Shown: positions 8,092 through 17,631, counted from the first letter of the stretch. The stretch: 50,285 nucleotides of DNA from Rhodococcus sp. KRD197 (GCF_017168235.1 NZ_JABFAO010000001.1:1-50285); one strand, 5' to 3'. Translations and numbers: made by a program. The notes: generated by a model not told the origin, from the letters alone.

Positions 8092-8258
8092 AACAACGCC
8101 GACCCTAGCACGCGCCTTTGGCGACCTCCGATGACATCGGTGCCGCTCACGGGGCAATGGGGTCGTCGAAATCTCACGTCGTACTTGTCTGTAGCTTCGA
8201 GCCACCGGCGGGCCGATCGCCAGGTTGGTACCTTGGCGTTCGAGACCGAGGAGGTGCC

Positions 8259-9800
8259 ATGAGCGATGCGACATGCCGAGCGCACACGCCGTACGGGGAT
8301 GTGATCGGTCACCGTGACGGCGCCGGCTTTGTCTGGAAGGGCATCCCGTATGCAGCCGCGACGGGCGGAGAACATCGCTTCCGGTCGCCACGCCCGTTGG
8401 CGCCGTGGTCGGATTCGCTCGATTGCGCCGCGTTCGGTGCGATGGCGCCTCAGGGCCGTGACGGTCCGGTGCCGATGGACCCGACTATTCCGATGTCCGA
8501 GGACTGCCTGTCTCTGAACGTGTGGGCACCGGAACCGGACGGTGAACCGAGACCCGTGATGGTGTGGATACACGGCGGCGCCTACGCGCTCGGATCAGCG
8601 GCGCAGAGCGTGTACGACGGTCGAAGCCTTTCCGAATCGGGTGACCTGCTGATCGTCACCATCAACTACCGAATCGGTGCATTCGGTTTTCTCGACCTGT
8701 CCTCCTTCTCGACGGACGAGGCCGTGTTCGAGTCGAACGTCGGCCTGCGCGACCACATCGCTGCCCTGCAATGGGTGCGACGGTGTATCGAGGCATTCGG
8801 AGGTGATCCGTCGAACGTGACGCTCTTCGGTGAGTCGTCCGGTGGCGCTTCGGTGACGACACTGATGACCTCGCCCAGCGCGGAGGGGCTCTTCCATCGC
8901 GCGATCGTGCAGAGTGCACCGGCCACGTCGGTGTACGGCGCGGACCGAGCCGCGCAGGTCGCCGCCCGTTTCCTCGAGCTCCTCGAGCTGACGCCGGACC
9001 GCGTCGGTGAGTTGAAGACCATGGATTTCGATCGGATTGTCGAGGCGAGTGACACCCTCTGCTACGAGGTTCCCACGCGTGTACCGGGAACGCTGGGACT
9101 CGCCCCCGTCGTGGATGCCGACATCGTGCCGCGGTATCCGGTGGCGGCGTTCCAGAAGGGCTTGGCGCATCGCATTCCATTGATCATCGGCACCAACCAC
9201 GACGAGGCGTCGATCTTCAGGTTGATGAAGTCGCCGTTGATGCCGGTCACGTCCGAGACCGTGTCCGAGATGTTTCGCGCCATCGCCGCCGACCACGAGG
9301 ATCTTCCGGCCTTTCGTATCGCCGAGATCATGTCCGCGTATCCTGATCGATCCAAAACTGCCGGTGCTCTGGCTATTTCGCGTGACGCCGGATTCAAGAT
9401 GCCCAGCCTGTGGATCGCCGACGCGCACAGTCGGCACTCGCCGGTGTGGATGTATCGGTTCGACCACGCGACGCCGATGCTCAAGGCAGCCCGGATCGGT
9501 GCCGGCCACGCAACCGAATTGCCCTATGTCTTCGGTAATTTCGGCACACTCAATCGCGATCCGACGTTCTGGCTCGGCGGCCGAAAGGCTGCCACGGTGG
9601 TTTCGGCGCGCGTGATGAAGAGATGGGTAGCGTTCGCTCGACACGGTGTCCCCGCCCTTCTCGACGGCGGCAAGCACTGGCCGCTGTACACAGAGTCGGC
9701 AAGATCGACATTGGTCATCGACGGTCAGGACCGTGTGGTCGACGACCCGGACGAAGCGCTCCGCAGTGCCTGGGGAGACGAGGTCCTCGGGTTCAGCTGA
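8259..9800 (+). CDS. Type B carboxylesterase / para-nitrobenzyl esterase family
   Basis: The 513-aa alpha/beta hydrolase has all type B marks: GIPYAA near the N-terminus, EDCLSLNVWAPE, the oxyanion region VMVWIHGGAYALGS, the nucleophile elbow GESSGGASVT with catalytic Ser, an acidic residue in TNHDEASIF, and the His in GAGHATELPYVFGNFG. Such enzymes hydrolyse carboxylic esters or carbamates; the substrate is unknown. No signal peptide is seen, so it is cytoplasmic. ATG at 8259 follows GAGGAGG and is clearly the start; the open frame back to 8118 is ignored. It diverges from the thiamine operon. Confidence 0.93.
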   Translation: MSDATCRAHTPYGDVIGHRDGAGFVWKGIPYAAATGGEHRFRSPRPLAPWSDSLDCAAFGAMAPQGRDGPVPMDPTIPMSEDCLSLNVWAPEPDGEPRPVMVWIHGGAYALGSAAQSVYDGRSLSESGDLLIVTINYRIGAFGFLDLSSFSTDEAVFESNVGLRDHIAALQWVRRCIEAFGGDPSNVTLFGESSGGASVTTLMTSPSAEGLFHRAIVQSAPATSVYGADRAAQVAARFLELLELTPDRVGELKTMDFDRIVEASDTLCYEVPTRVPGTLGLAPVVDADIVPRYPVAAFQKGLAHRIPLIIGTNHDEASIFRLMKSPLMPVTSETVSEMFRAIAADHEDLPAFRIAEIMSAYPDRSKTAGALAISRDAGFKMPSLWIADAHSRHSPVWMYRFDHATPMLKAARIGAGHATELPYVFGNFGTLNRDPTFWLGGRKAATVVSARVMKRWVAFARHGVPALLDGGKHWPLYTESARSTLVIDGQDRVVDDPDEALRSAWGDEVLGFS

Positions 9801-9840
9801 ACGTGGATCGAATGTCGGTGCCACGGGTTATTTTCCTCTC

Positions 9841-11358
9841 GTGCTGTTCACTCGGATCATCGACACCTCGACCACCGTCGGAGCCACGCGCTCGCGGAAG
9901 GCCAAGATCGAGGCGCTGCAGGAGCTATTGGCCGAGCTCGATCCCGCCGACACCGGCATCGTCGTGTCGTGGCTTTCCGGGGAGCTGCCGCAGGGACGCA
10001 TCGGAATCGGTTGGCGAACGCTCGCCGAGATCGATACCCCGCCCGCTGCGGACGGCACTCTCACCATCGGCGACGTCGACGCCACGATCACCGCAGTCGC
10101 GGCCAGCTCCGGACCGGGTTCGGCGGCCCGCAGACGCGAGCTATTGACGGAGATGCTGGCCTCCGCTACTCGAGAAGAGCGAGATTTCCTCGTTCGACTG
10201 CTGACGGGTGAGCTTCGCCAAGGTGCCCTCGAGGGCATCATGACCGATGCGATCGCCAAAGCCGCTGGTCTGAAGGTCGAGCCTGTCCGACGCGCATTCA
10301 TGCTGTCCGGCAAGCTGTCGGCGACGGCAATGGCCGCACTGGGCGGGGGAGAACAGGCGCTCGCTGCCTTCGGCCTCGAGTTCGGGCGTCCGATCCGTCC
10401 CATGCTGGCCTCGCCGGCGGAGTCCTTGGAAGCGGCGTGGGCGGAGTTCGGTGGAGAGGTCAGCGTCGAATACAAGCTCGACGGCGCTCGGATACAAGTT
10501 CACCGGGACGGTAACGATGTGCACGTCTACACCCGGACGCTTCGTGAGATCACCGACGCGGTTCCGGAACTGGTGGAGCTGATTCGCGCGTTGCCCTGCA
10601 GGGCGGTGGTGCTGGATGGCGAGACGCTGGCGCTGACCGACAGTGGCCGGCCCCGCCCGTTCCAGGAGACGATGAGTCGTTTCGGTGCGCGGAGCGCGCA
10701 CGAGCTCCTGCTCAGCCCGTACTTCTTCGACTGCATTCACCTCGATGGAGAGGACCTGCTGGACGAGCCGCTGGAACGGCGCCTCGAGGCGCTCGATCGG
10801 GTCGCGCCGCAGCATCGCATTCCCGCGCTGCTTCGCCCGGACGCCGAGGCTGCGAGCGCGCATGTCGAGGCCGCACTCGATGCAGGCCATGAAGGTGTCA
10901 TGGTGAAGGCATTGTCCTCGGTCTATGCAGCTGGTCGGCGCGGACGAACATGGCAGAAGGTCAAGCCCGAACACACCCTCGACCTGGTGGTGTTGGGCGC
11001 GGAATGGGGCTACGGCAGACGGACGGGCTGGCTGTCCAACCTGCATCTCGGTGCACGGGACCCTGACGGTGGTCCACCGATCATGGTGGGAAAGACGTTC
11101 AAGGGACTCACCGACGTGCTGCTGCAGTGGCAGACGGAGGAATTCCCGAAGCACGAGCGCGATCGTGACGATCACACGGTGTACCTGCATCCGACGCTGA
11201 TCGTCGAGATAGAGCTCGACGGCGTTCAGGTCAGCAGCCGATATCCGGGCGGGGTGGCACTGAGATTCGCCCGAGTGCTGCGGTACCGGACCGACAAGAC
11301 GCTCGCCGAAGCGGACACGATCGATGCCGTTCGCGCGCTGCTGCCGTCGTCGACCTGA
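9841..11358 (+). CDS. ligB: ATP-dependent DNA ligase, LigB type
   Basis: The 505-aa protein has an N-terminal DNA-binding domain (VVSWLSGELPQGRIGIGW; LLTGELRQGALEGIM), then motif I VEYKLDGARIQVHRDG with the adenylated Lys near residue 212, motif III LDGETLAL, motif IV HEGVMVKAL, motif V WQKVKPEHTLDLVVLG and an OB-fold end (VEIELDGVQVSSRYPGG). Length and layout match mycobacterial LigB, an accessory ligase sealing nicks with ATP. The GTG at 9841 matches the LigB N-terminus, though its ribosome binding site is weak. It stands alone, 40 nt after the esterase. Confidence 0.93.
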   Translation: MLFTRIIDTSTTVGATRSRKAKIEALQELLAELDPADTGIVVSWLSGELPQGRIGIGWRTLAEIDTPPAADGTLTIGDVDATITAVAASSGPGSAARRRELLTEMLASATREERDFLVRLLTGELRQGALEGIMTDAIAKAAGLKVEPVRRAFMLSGKLSATAMAALGGGEQALAAFGLEFGRPIRPMLASPAESLEAAWAEFGGEVSVEYKLDGARIQVHRDGNDVHVYTRTLREITDAVPELVELIRALPCRAVVLDGETLALTDSGRPRPFQETMSRFGARSAHELLLSPYFFDCIHLDGEDLLDEPLERRLEALDRVAPQHRIPALLRPDAEAASAHVEAALDAGHEGVMVKALSSVYAAGRRGRTWQKVKPEHTLDLVVLGAEWGYGRRTGWLSNLHLGARDPDGGPPIMVGKTFKGLTDVLLQWQTEEFPKHERDRDDHTVYLHPTLIVEIELDGVQVSSRYPGGVALRFARVLRYRTDKTLAEADTIDAVRALLPSST

Positions 11359-11471
11359 GTCGTTACTCGGCCGAAACCGTGTGTGCCGTTTTGTAACACG
11401 ATTCAGCGCACGTGGCGGCGGTGCATCTCCTATGTTGAGTGAGGTAGCCGGCGAGGAGCGGAGTGACGTGT

Positions 11472-12311
11472 ATGTCCACAGTTCGAGCGGCCCTGGTTCA
11501 GACCAACTGGACCGGTGACAAGGAATCGATGATCAAGGCGCACGAGGATTACGCCCGTAGCGCTGCCGAGCAGGGCGCGAAGATCGTGTGCTTTCAGGAA
11601 TTGTTCTACGGTCCCTACTTCTGTCAGCTGCAGGATGCACGGTTCTACGAGTACGCCGAGTCCGTGCCCGGCCCCACTGTGGATCGCTTCGCTGCACTGG
11701 CAAAAGAACTCGGCATCGTGATGATCCTGCCGGTGTACGAACAGGAGCAGCCCGGTCTTCTGTACAACACCGCTGCGGTCGTCGACGCCGATGGAACATA
11801 TCTGGGCAAGTACCGAAAACACCACATCCCGCACGTCAACGGGTTCTGGGAAAAGTTCTACTTCCGGCCGGGCAATTTGGGATGGCCGGTGTTCGACACC
11901 GCCGTCGGCCGCGTCGGTGTCTACATCTGCTACGACCGGCACTTTCCGGAGGGGTGGCGCGCTCTCGGCCTGGCCGGGGCCGAGATCGTATTCAACCCGT
12001 CGGCAACCTCACGTGGACTGTCGAACTACCTGTGGAAGCTGGAGCAGCCCGCGTCGGCGGTGGCCAACGAGTACTACATCGGCGCGATCAATCGTGTCGG
12101 CGTCGAGGCGGAATACGGTGACGACGACTTCTACGGCACCAGCTACTTCGTCGATCCCGAGGGGAGATTCGTCGGGGATGTCGCTTCGGACGCCGAGCCG
12201 GAGGTCGTCGTGCGTGATCTCGATATGGATCTGATCAAGGTAGTGCGCGATAGGTGGGCCTTCTATCGAGACCGTCGCCCGGACGCGTATGCGCCACTGG
12301 TGAAGCCCTGA
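11472..12311 (+). CDS. Beta-ureidopropionase-like nitrilase-family amidohydrolase
   Basis: The 279-aa protein has the nitrilase-superfamily triad: Glu in CFQELFYGPYF, Lys in YRKHHIPHV and Cys in VYICYDRHFPEGWR. The surrounding sequence fits N-carbamoyl-beta-alanine amidohydrolase, which splits ureidopropionate into beta-alanine, CO2 and ammonia, the third step of reductive pyrimidine breakdown. The next gene, a dihydropyrimidinase, starts 2 nt after its stop and supports this. GAGGAG at 11453-11458 could serve either the ATG at 11472 or a GTG at 11463, which would add three residues. Confidence 0.92.
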   Translation: MSTVRAALVQTNWTGDKESMIKAHEDYARSAAEQGAKIVCFQELFYGPYFCQLQDARFYEYAESVPGPTVDRFAALAKELGIVMILPVYEQEQPGLLYNTAAVVDADGTYLGKYRKHHIPHVNGFWEKFYFRPGNLGWPVFDTAVGRVGVYICYDRHFPEGWRALGLAGAEIVFNPSATSRGLSNYLWKLEQPASAVANEYYIGAINRVGVEAEYGDDDFYGTSYFVDPEGRFVGDVASDAEPEVVVRDLDMDLIKVVRDRWAFYRDRRPDAYAPLVKP

Positions 12312-12312
12312 C

Positions 12313-13734
12313 ATGGCCACCACGTTCGTCCACGGCGGCACGGTCGTCTCGCCGACAGGGACGCAGCTACTCGACGTTCTCATCGACGGCGAAACCATTG
12401 CAGCGGTACTGAAGCCGGGTTCGACCGCGCTGGCTGCGGACCTGACGCAGTCAGCGGACACCGTCATCGACGCGACCGGGCGGTACGTGCTTCCAGGCGG
12501 GGTCGACGGTCATACGCACATGGAGATGCCGTTCGGCGGTACCTTCGCCTCGGACACGTTCGAGACCGGTACTCGCGCCGCTGCCTGGGGCGGTACCACC
12601 ACGATCGTCGATTTCGCCATCCAGACGCCGGGGCAACGCGTGCAGGACACGCTGGCGCAGTGGCACGAGAAGGCCGCAGGAAACTGTGCCATCGACTACG
12701 GGTTCCATCAGATCATCGGCGAGGTGGACAGCGATTCACTGAAGGCCATGAGCGAGTTGGTCGCCGAGGGCGTCACGAGTTTCAAACTGTTCATGGCGTA
12801 TCCGGGCGTCTTCTACTCCGACGACGGCAAGATCCTGCGTGCGATGCAGACCGCTGCGGAAACAGGGTCGCTGCTGATGATGCACGCGGAGAACGGTATT
12901 GCCATCGATGTGCTCGTTGCGCAGTCGATCGCGCGCGGGGACACGGCGCCGTACTACCACGGAACCTCTCGGCCGTGGCAACTCGAAGAGGAGGCAACGC
13001 ACCGGGCGATCATGCTCGCACATGTCACCGGTGCCCCGCTCTACGTCGTCCACGTTTCGGCCAAACAGGCACTGGCGCAGATCGCCCAGGCACGAGGCAA
13101 CGGCCAGAACGTCTTTGCCGAGACCTGCCCGCAATACCTGTATCTCTCCCTCGAAGAGCAGCTCGGTGCACCGGGATTCGAGGGCGCGAAGTGGGTGTGT
13201 TCGACACCGCTCCGGTCCCGTGCGGAGGGGCACCAGGACGAGCTGTGGCGATATCTGCGTAGCGGTGATGTCGCCACCGTCAGCACCGATCACTGTCCGT
13301 TCTGCATGAAGGATCAGAAGGAGATGGGCGTCGGGGACTTCTCCAAGATCCCCAACGGTATCGGCTCGGTCGAACACCGGATGGATCTGATGTTCCAGGG
13401 GGTCAAGAGCGGCAAGATCACCCTCGAGAAGTGGGTGGAGGTGTGCTGCACGACGCCCGCTCGCATGTTCGGCATGTACCCGAAGAAGGGGATCGTCTCA
13501 CCCGGTGCGGACGCCGACCTCGTTGTCTACGATCCCGGCGGGCACACCAGTATCGGAGTGGGGAAGGCGCACCACATGAACATGGACTACTCCGCCTACG
13601 AGGGCTTCGAGATCGAAGGTCACGTGGACACGGTCATCTCGCGCGGTCGGGTCATCGTCGACGACGGTGCATACACCGGCAATCCTGGGCACGGGCGCTT
13701 CGTCAAACGCTCGTTGTCGCAGAATCTGGTGTGA
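12313..13734 (+). CDS. hydA: Dihydropyrimidinase / hydantoinase
   Basis: The 473-aa cyclic amidohydrolase has metal ligands in GGVDGHTHMEMPFGG, the carboxylated Lys in SFKLFMAYPGVFYSDD, His residues in MMHAENG and YVVHVSAKQAL, and Asp in VSTDHCPFCMKDQKEMG. These are hallmarks of D-hydantoinase/dihydropyrimidinase, which opens dihydrouracil or dihydrothymine to the ureido acid. The product is the substrate of the upstream amidohydrolase. Genes on both sides are separated by 1-3 nt, so it sits in one operon. Confidence 0.95.
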   Translation: MATTFVHGGTVVSPTGTQLLDVLIDGETIAAVLKPGSTALAADLTQSADTVIDATGRYVLPGGVDGHTHMEMPFGGTFASDTFETGTRAAAWGGTTTIVDFAIQTPGQRVQDTLAQWHEKAAGNCAIDYGFHQIIGEVDSDSLKAMSELVAEGVTSFKLFMAYPGVFYSDDGKILRAMQTAAETGSLLMMHAENGIAIDVLVAQSIARGDTAPYYHGTSRPWQLEEEATHRAIMLAHVTGAPLYVVHVSAKQALAQIAQARGNGQNVFAETCPQYLYLSLEEQLGAPGFEGAKWVCSTPLRSRAEGHQDELWRYLRSGDVATVSTDHCPFCMKDQKEMGVGDFSKIPNGIGSVEHRMDLMFQGVKSGKITLEKWVEVCCTTPARMFGMYPKKGIVSPGADADLVVYDPGGHTSIGVGKAHHMNMDYSAYEGFEIEGHVDTVISRGRVIVDDGAYTGNPGHGRFVKRSLSQNLV

Positions 13735-13737
13735 GTG

Positions 13738-14769
13738 ATGGATATCGGAGTCGTGCTGCAGTGCACGCCGCCGGCCTCGCGTGTCATCGATCTCGCTCGT
13801 CGCGCCGAAACGCATGGGTTCTCACACGTGTGGACGTTCGACTCGCACCTGCTCTGGCAGGAGCCGTATGTCATCTACAGTCAGATTCTGGCCGAGACCA
13901 GGCGCGTGACCGTCGGGCCGATGGTGACCAACCCCGCCACCCGCGACTGGACCGTCACAGCATCCACGTTCGCGACTCTCAATGACATGTTCGGCAATCG
14001 AACGGTGTGCGGTATCGGTCGCGGGGACTCCGCTGTCCGCGCACTGGGCGGCAAGCCGACCACTCTGGCTGCGTTGCGCGAGTCCATCCACGTCATTCGC
14101 GAACTGGCGAACGGACGATCGGCAACACTGGGGGATACGACGGTCCGATTGCCCTGGGCTGGAGCATCCAGGCTCGAGATGTGGGTGGCCGCATACGGAC
14201 CGAAGGCACTCGAATTGACCGGAGAGGTAGCCGACGGATTCATTCTGCAGCTCGCCGATCCCGATATCGCGGCGTGGACCATCGATCGTGTTCGCTGCGC
14301 CGCCGAAGCCGCAGGTCGCGATCCCGCCTCGATCACCTTCTGTGTTGCGGCACCGGCCTACGTCACCGACGGCAGTGCCCAAGCTCTGGCGCATGCGCGG
14401 GATCAGTGCCGATGGTTCGGGGCAATGGTCGGCAACCACGTGGCGGACATCGTCGCGCGCTACGGCCGCGACGGCGGCGGCGTGCCGACCGCGCTGACGG
14501 AGTACATCGATGCGCGTCGCGGTTACGACTACAACGAACACGGTAGGGCCGGGAACTCGCACGCCGAGTTCGTGCCGGATGAGGTCATCGATCGTTTCTG
14601 TCTGCTGGGTACGCCGGCCGAGCACCTGAGCAGACTGAGTGTCCTGCGCGAACTCGGTGTCGACCAGTTCGCCGTGTATCTGCAGCACGACGCGAAGTCG
14701 GCAACGCTCGAGGCCTACGGCGAACATGTCATTCCGTTCATCGACGAGCCGGTGACGGCTACCTCGTGA
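13738..14769 (+). CDS. LLM-class flavin/F420-dependent oxidoreductase of the pyrimidine cluster
   Basis: The 343-aa TIM-barrel protein has luciferase-like monooxygenase features: ARRAETHGFSHVWTFDSH, VTVGPMVTNPATRDWTVTA, GIGRGDSAVRALG and, near 150, MWVAAYGPKALELTGEVAD. It matches the F420-type LLM family (TIGR03842-like) often found beside dihydropyrimidinases. No conventional dihydropyrimidine dehydrogenase is present in the window, so a role in pyrimidine reduction or oxidation is an attractive inference but unproven. ATG at 13738 lies 3 nt after the hydA stop; a GTG at 13735 is also possible. Confidence 0.88.
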   Translation: MDIGVVLQCTPPASRVIDLARRAETHGFSHVWTFDSHLLWQEPYVIYSQILAETRRVTVGPMVTNPATRDWTVTASTFATLNDMFGNRTVCGIGRGDSAVRALGGKPTTLAALRESIHVIRELANGRSATLGDTTVRLPWAGASRLEMWVAAYGPKALELTGEVADGFILQLADPDIAAWTIDRVRCAAEAAGRDPASITFCVAAPAYVTDGSAQALAHARDQCRWFGAMVGNHVADIVARYGRDGGGVPTALTEYIDARRGYDYNEHGRAGNSHAEFVPDEVIDRFCLLGTPAEHLSRLSVLRELGVDQFAVYLQHDAKSATLEAYGEHVIPFIDEPVTATS

Positions 14770-14834
14770 CCCCGGCTGCGGACGGGGCGTCGTACGCTCC
14801 AGTCGATATGGCATCAGGAGGAGGCGGCAAGTAG

Positions 14835-16151
14835 ATGGATCACGTTTTCTACTCGTGGGCGGCGCAGGCGGAACTCGATCCCATCACCGTGGACCGGGCA
14901 TTGGGCTCGTGGTTCTGGGACGAGGGAGGGAAAAAGTACCTCGACTTCTCCTCCCAACTGGTCAACGCCAACCTCGGCCACCAGCACCCTGACTTGGTAG
15001 CTGCGATCATCGCTCAGGCTCAGGTCTTGACGACCATCTCGCCGATGATCGCGAACGCCAAACGCAGCGAACTCGCGGCTTTGGTTGCCGAGCGAGCACC
15101 TGGCGATCTCGATCGGGTTTTCTTCACCACCGGCGGCGCCGAAGCGATCGAACACGCTGTCCGACTGGCGCGTCAGCATACGGGCAGAACGAAGATGCTG
15201 GCCGCCTACCGCTCGTACCACGGCGGCACCGGCGTCGCCATCGGTCTCACCGGCGAACCGCGGCGGTGGGGCACCGAACCGACCAATGTCGACGTCGTCC
15301 GATTCTTCGGTCCGTATCCCTATCGGTCGCCGTGGTCGACGAACTCACCGGAGGAGGAAACCACTGCGGCTCTGTCTCACCTGCAGCAGGTGATCGAACT
15401 CGAGGGCGCGCAGAACATCGCCGGTCTGATCCTCGAGTCCGTCGTCGGCACCAACGGTGTCCTCGTACCGCCGCCGGGCTACCTGGCGGGTGTCCGCGAG
15501 CTCTGCGATCGATACGGCATCGTCTACATCGCCGACGAGGTCATGGTCGGATTCGGACGTGTCGGTGAGTGGTTCGCGTGTCAGGCCTGGGACGTCACAC
15601 CGGATCTCATCACGTTCGCCAAGGGCATCAACTCCGGCTACGTGCCCCTCGGTGGCGTCGTCATCTCCGAGCGCATCGCGTCGAAATTCGATCACAAGCC
15701 CTACCCGGGGGGACTGACGTACTCGGGTCACCCCCTTGCCTGCGCGGTCGGCGTAGCCTCCATCGAGGTGTTCGAACGTGACAACGTGCTCGGGCATGTA
15801 CGTGCTGTCGGAGAAGACGTCCTGGGCGCCGGGTTGAAGAAGCTAGGCGAGTCGCATCCGAGCGTCGGCGAGGTGCGCGGCATGGGTTTCTTCTGGGCCC
15901 TCGAACTCGTCAAGGATCGCTCGACGCGAGAGCCCCTGATTCCTTTCGCCGCGGGCGGGGCTGATTCCGCGCCGATGGCAGAGGTGACTGCAGCCGCCAA
16001 GTCTCGCGGATTGTGGCCGTTCACCGCAGGCAATCGTCTGCAGCTCGCGCCGCCGCTCGTCGCGAGCGAGGATGAGATCGTGCAGGGTCTCGAAATTCTC
16101 GACGAGGTCCTCACGGTCGCCGACGAGATCGCTGCACGCGGAACGCCCTAG
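14835..16151 (+). CDS. Class III omega-amino acid aminotransferase (beta-alanine type)
   Basis: The 438-aa PLP enzyme starts MDHVFYSWAAQAELDPITV after a strong AGGAGGAGG. Class III marks are FFTTGGAEAIEHAVRLAR, YRSYHGGTGVAIGLTG, the Asp in VYIADEVMVGFGRVGEW and the PLP-binding Lys in LITFAKGINSGYVPLGGV. As the last gene of the pyrimidine operon it would convert beta-alanine (or 3-aminoisobutyrate) to malonate (or methylmalonate) semialdehyde. Its TAG stop lies in the first copy of an 18-bp tandem repeat shared with the end of the convergent gene. Confidence 0.92.
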   Translation: MDHVFYSWAAQAELDPITVDRALGSWFWDEGGKKYLDFSSQLVNANLGHQHPDLVAAIIAQAQVLTTISPMIANAKRSELAALVAERAPGDLDRVFFTTGGAEAIEHAVRLARQHTGRTKMLAAYRSYHGGTGVAIGLTGEPRRWGTEPTNVDVVRFFGPYPYRSPWSTNSPEEETTAALSHLQQVIELEGAQNIAGLILESVVGTNGVLVPPPGYLAGVRELCDRYGIVYIADEVMVGFGRVGEWFACQAWDVTPDLITFAKGINSGYVPLGGVVISERIASKFDHKPYPGGLTYSGHPLACAVGVASIEVFERDNVLGHVRAVGEDVLGAGLKKLGESHPSVGEVRGMGFFWALELVKDRSTREPLIPFAAGGADSAPMAEVTAAAKSRGLWPFTAGNRLQLAPPLVASEDEIVQGLEILDEVLTVADEIAARGTP

Positions 16152-16201
16152 AGCACTGCCCCGCCCTAGAGCACTGCCCCGCCTTAGAGCACTGCCCCGG
16201 G
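16148..16201. repeat. 18-bp tandem repeat, three copies, spanning two convergent stop codons
   Basis: CTAGAGCACTGCCCCGCC occurs twice exactly (16148-16165, 16166-16183), then once more with changes at its ends (TTAGAGCACTGCCCCGGG, 16184-16201). Copy 1 contains the TAG stop of the aminotransferase; copy 3 contains the TAA stop of the FAD oxidase on the other strand. The unit looks like a triplication of the oxidase's last codons and stop. Confidence 0.95.
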
Positions 16202-17545
16202 ATTGAGAATGCCCTGCGGGTCGAGAGCGGTCTTGATGCGCTGGGTGAGAGCCATGACATCGGCGCCCACCTGATCCGGTAGCCAAGCTTTCTTGAGTCG
16301 TCCGACGCCGTGTTCGCCGGTGATGGTGCCGCCCAACGAGATCGCCAGATCCATGATGGCGCCGAAAGCGATGTTCGCGCGCCGCTCCATGTCAGCGTCC
16401 GTGGGGTCGAACACGATGAGTGGGTGGGTATTGCCGTCTCCCGCATGGGCGATGACGGCGACGAGGACTTCGTACTTTTCGGCGATCCGCTCGATGCCCT
16501 CGACGAGGTCGGGTAGCGCGGGCAGCGGAACTCCGACGTCCTCGAGGAGGAGGCTGCCAAGCCGTTCGACCGCGGGGATGGCGAATCTCCTTGCAGCAGC
16601 GAACGCTTCGCCTTCATCGGGGTCGTCGGTGGTGAACACATCGATTGCGCCGGCCTCGCTGCACGCTGCAGCCATGATTTCGACCTCGCGTGCGCGATCC
16701 GCGCCCGGGGAATCGGAACGCGCGATGAGCATCGCCGACGCGTCCCGGTCGAGGCCCATCTTCATCGCATCCTCGACCGCGCCGATGGAGGCGCGATCCA
16801 TGAACTCGAGCATCGACGGTCGCAGGGAGCGAGTGATCGCGAGAATGGCTGCCGTAGCAGCTCGTACCGACCCGAACGTCGCGACGACCGTGCTGGCAGG
16901 AGGCTGCGCGGGGATGAGGCGAACGGTGATTTCGGTGATGATGCCGAGAGTGCCCTCGCTTCCGACGAACAGCTTCGTGAGTGAGAGCCCGGCAACGTCT
17001 TTCAGGCGCGGGCCACCCAGTCGCACCGCGGTGCCATCGGCCAGCACCACGACCAGTCCAAGTACGTAGTCGGTGGTGACTCCGTACTTGACGCAACAGA
17101 GCCCACCGGCATTGGTCGCGGCGTTGCCGCCGATCGAACACATCTCGAACGAGGACGGGTCCGGGGGATACCACAGTCCGTGTTCGGCCGCTGCCTTCTT
17201 CACCTCGGCGTTGAGCAGACCTGGGCCTGTGACAGCTATGCGGGTCACTGGATCCACCGTGATTTCTCGCATCAGTTCGGTGCTGAGGACGATTCCGCCG
17301 TCGACCGCGGTGGCCCCGCCGGACAAGCCTGATCCGGCACCACGTGGCACCACCGATATGCCGTGGGAGCTGGCCCAGCGCATCACAGTCTGGACATCGG
17401 CGGTGTTCCGGGCGCGGACGACCGCCAACGGTATGCCCGCATTCGGATCCTTCGCCCAGTCTCGCCGGTAGCCCTCCGTCAGATCCGGGTCTGTCAGCAC
17501 GGCGCCGTCGGGCAGTGCACCCGCCAGCTCGCTCAGGTCGGTCAT
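16184..17545 (-). CDS. FAD-linked oxidase, glycolate/D-lactate dehydrogenase (GlcD) family
   Basis: The 453-aa flavoprotein has the PCMH FAD-binding domain (VPRGAGSGLSGGATAVDGG; CSIGGNAATNAGGLCCVKYG; VVVLADGTAVRLGG) and the C-terminal oxidase domain with VAVIAHAGDGNTHPLIVFDP and GTITGEHGVGRLKKAWL, ending DPQGILNPGAVL. This is the D-2-hydroxyacid dehydrogenase family (glycolate, D-lactate). No iron-sulfur partner subunit is adjacent, so it is probably a one-subunit dehydrogenase. ATG at 17545 has GGAG 8 nt upstream. It converges on the pyrimidine operon and is probably unrelated to it. Confidence 0.92.
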   Translation of the reverse strand: MTDLSELAGALPDGAVLTDPDLTEGYRRDWAKDPNAGIPLAVVRARNTADVQTVMRWASSHGISVVPRGAGSGLSGGATAVDGGIVLSTELMREITVDPVTRIAVTGPGLLNAEVKKAAAEHGLWYPPDPSSFEMCSIGGNAATNAGGLCCVKYGVTTDYVLGLVVVLADGTAVRLGGPRLKDVAGLSLTKLFVGSEGTLGIITEITVRLIPAQPPASTVVATFGSVRAATAAILAITRSLRPSMLEFMDRASIGAVEDAMKMGLDRDASAMLIARSDSPGADRAREVEIMAAACSEAGAIDVFTTDDPDEGEAFAAARRFAIPAVERLGSLLLEDVGVPLPALPDLVEGIERIAEKYEVLVAVIAHAGDGNTHPLIVFDPTDADMERRANIAFGAIMDLAISLGGTITGEHGVGRLKKAWLPDQVGADVMALTQRIKTALDPQGILNPGAVL

Positions 17546-17631
17546 CGGTGTTCTCCATCTCGATCAGCGCAGTTCTGCTCACCGAGCGTATTGGTCGCGG
17601 CTCCGACGCGAGTCGTTATCGCCTAGCGCCG

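Noticed and set aside
8595..9824. A 409-codon minus-strand frame opposite the carboxylesterase
   Set aside because: It is antisense to a gene with an intact catalytic triad, and has no ribosome binding site or recognisable motif.
16148..16201. The three 18-bp copies as a CRISPR array
   Set aside because: They are direct tandem copies without spacers and too short.
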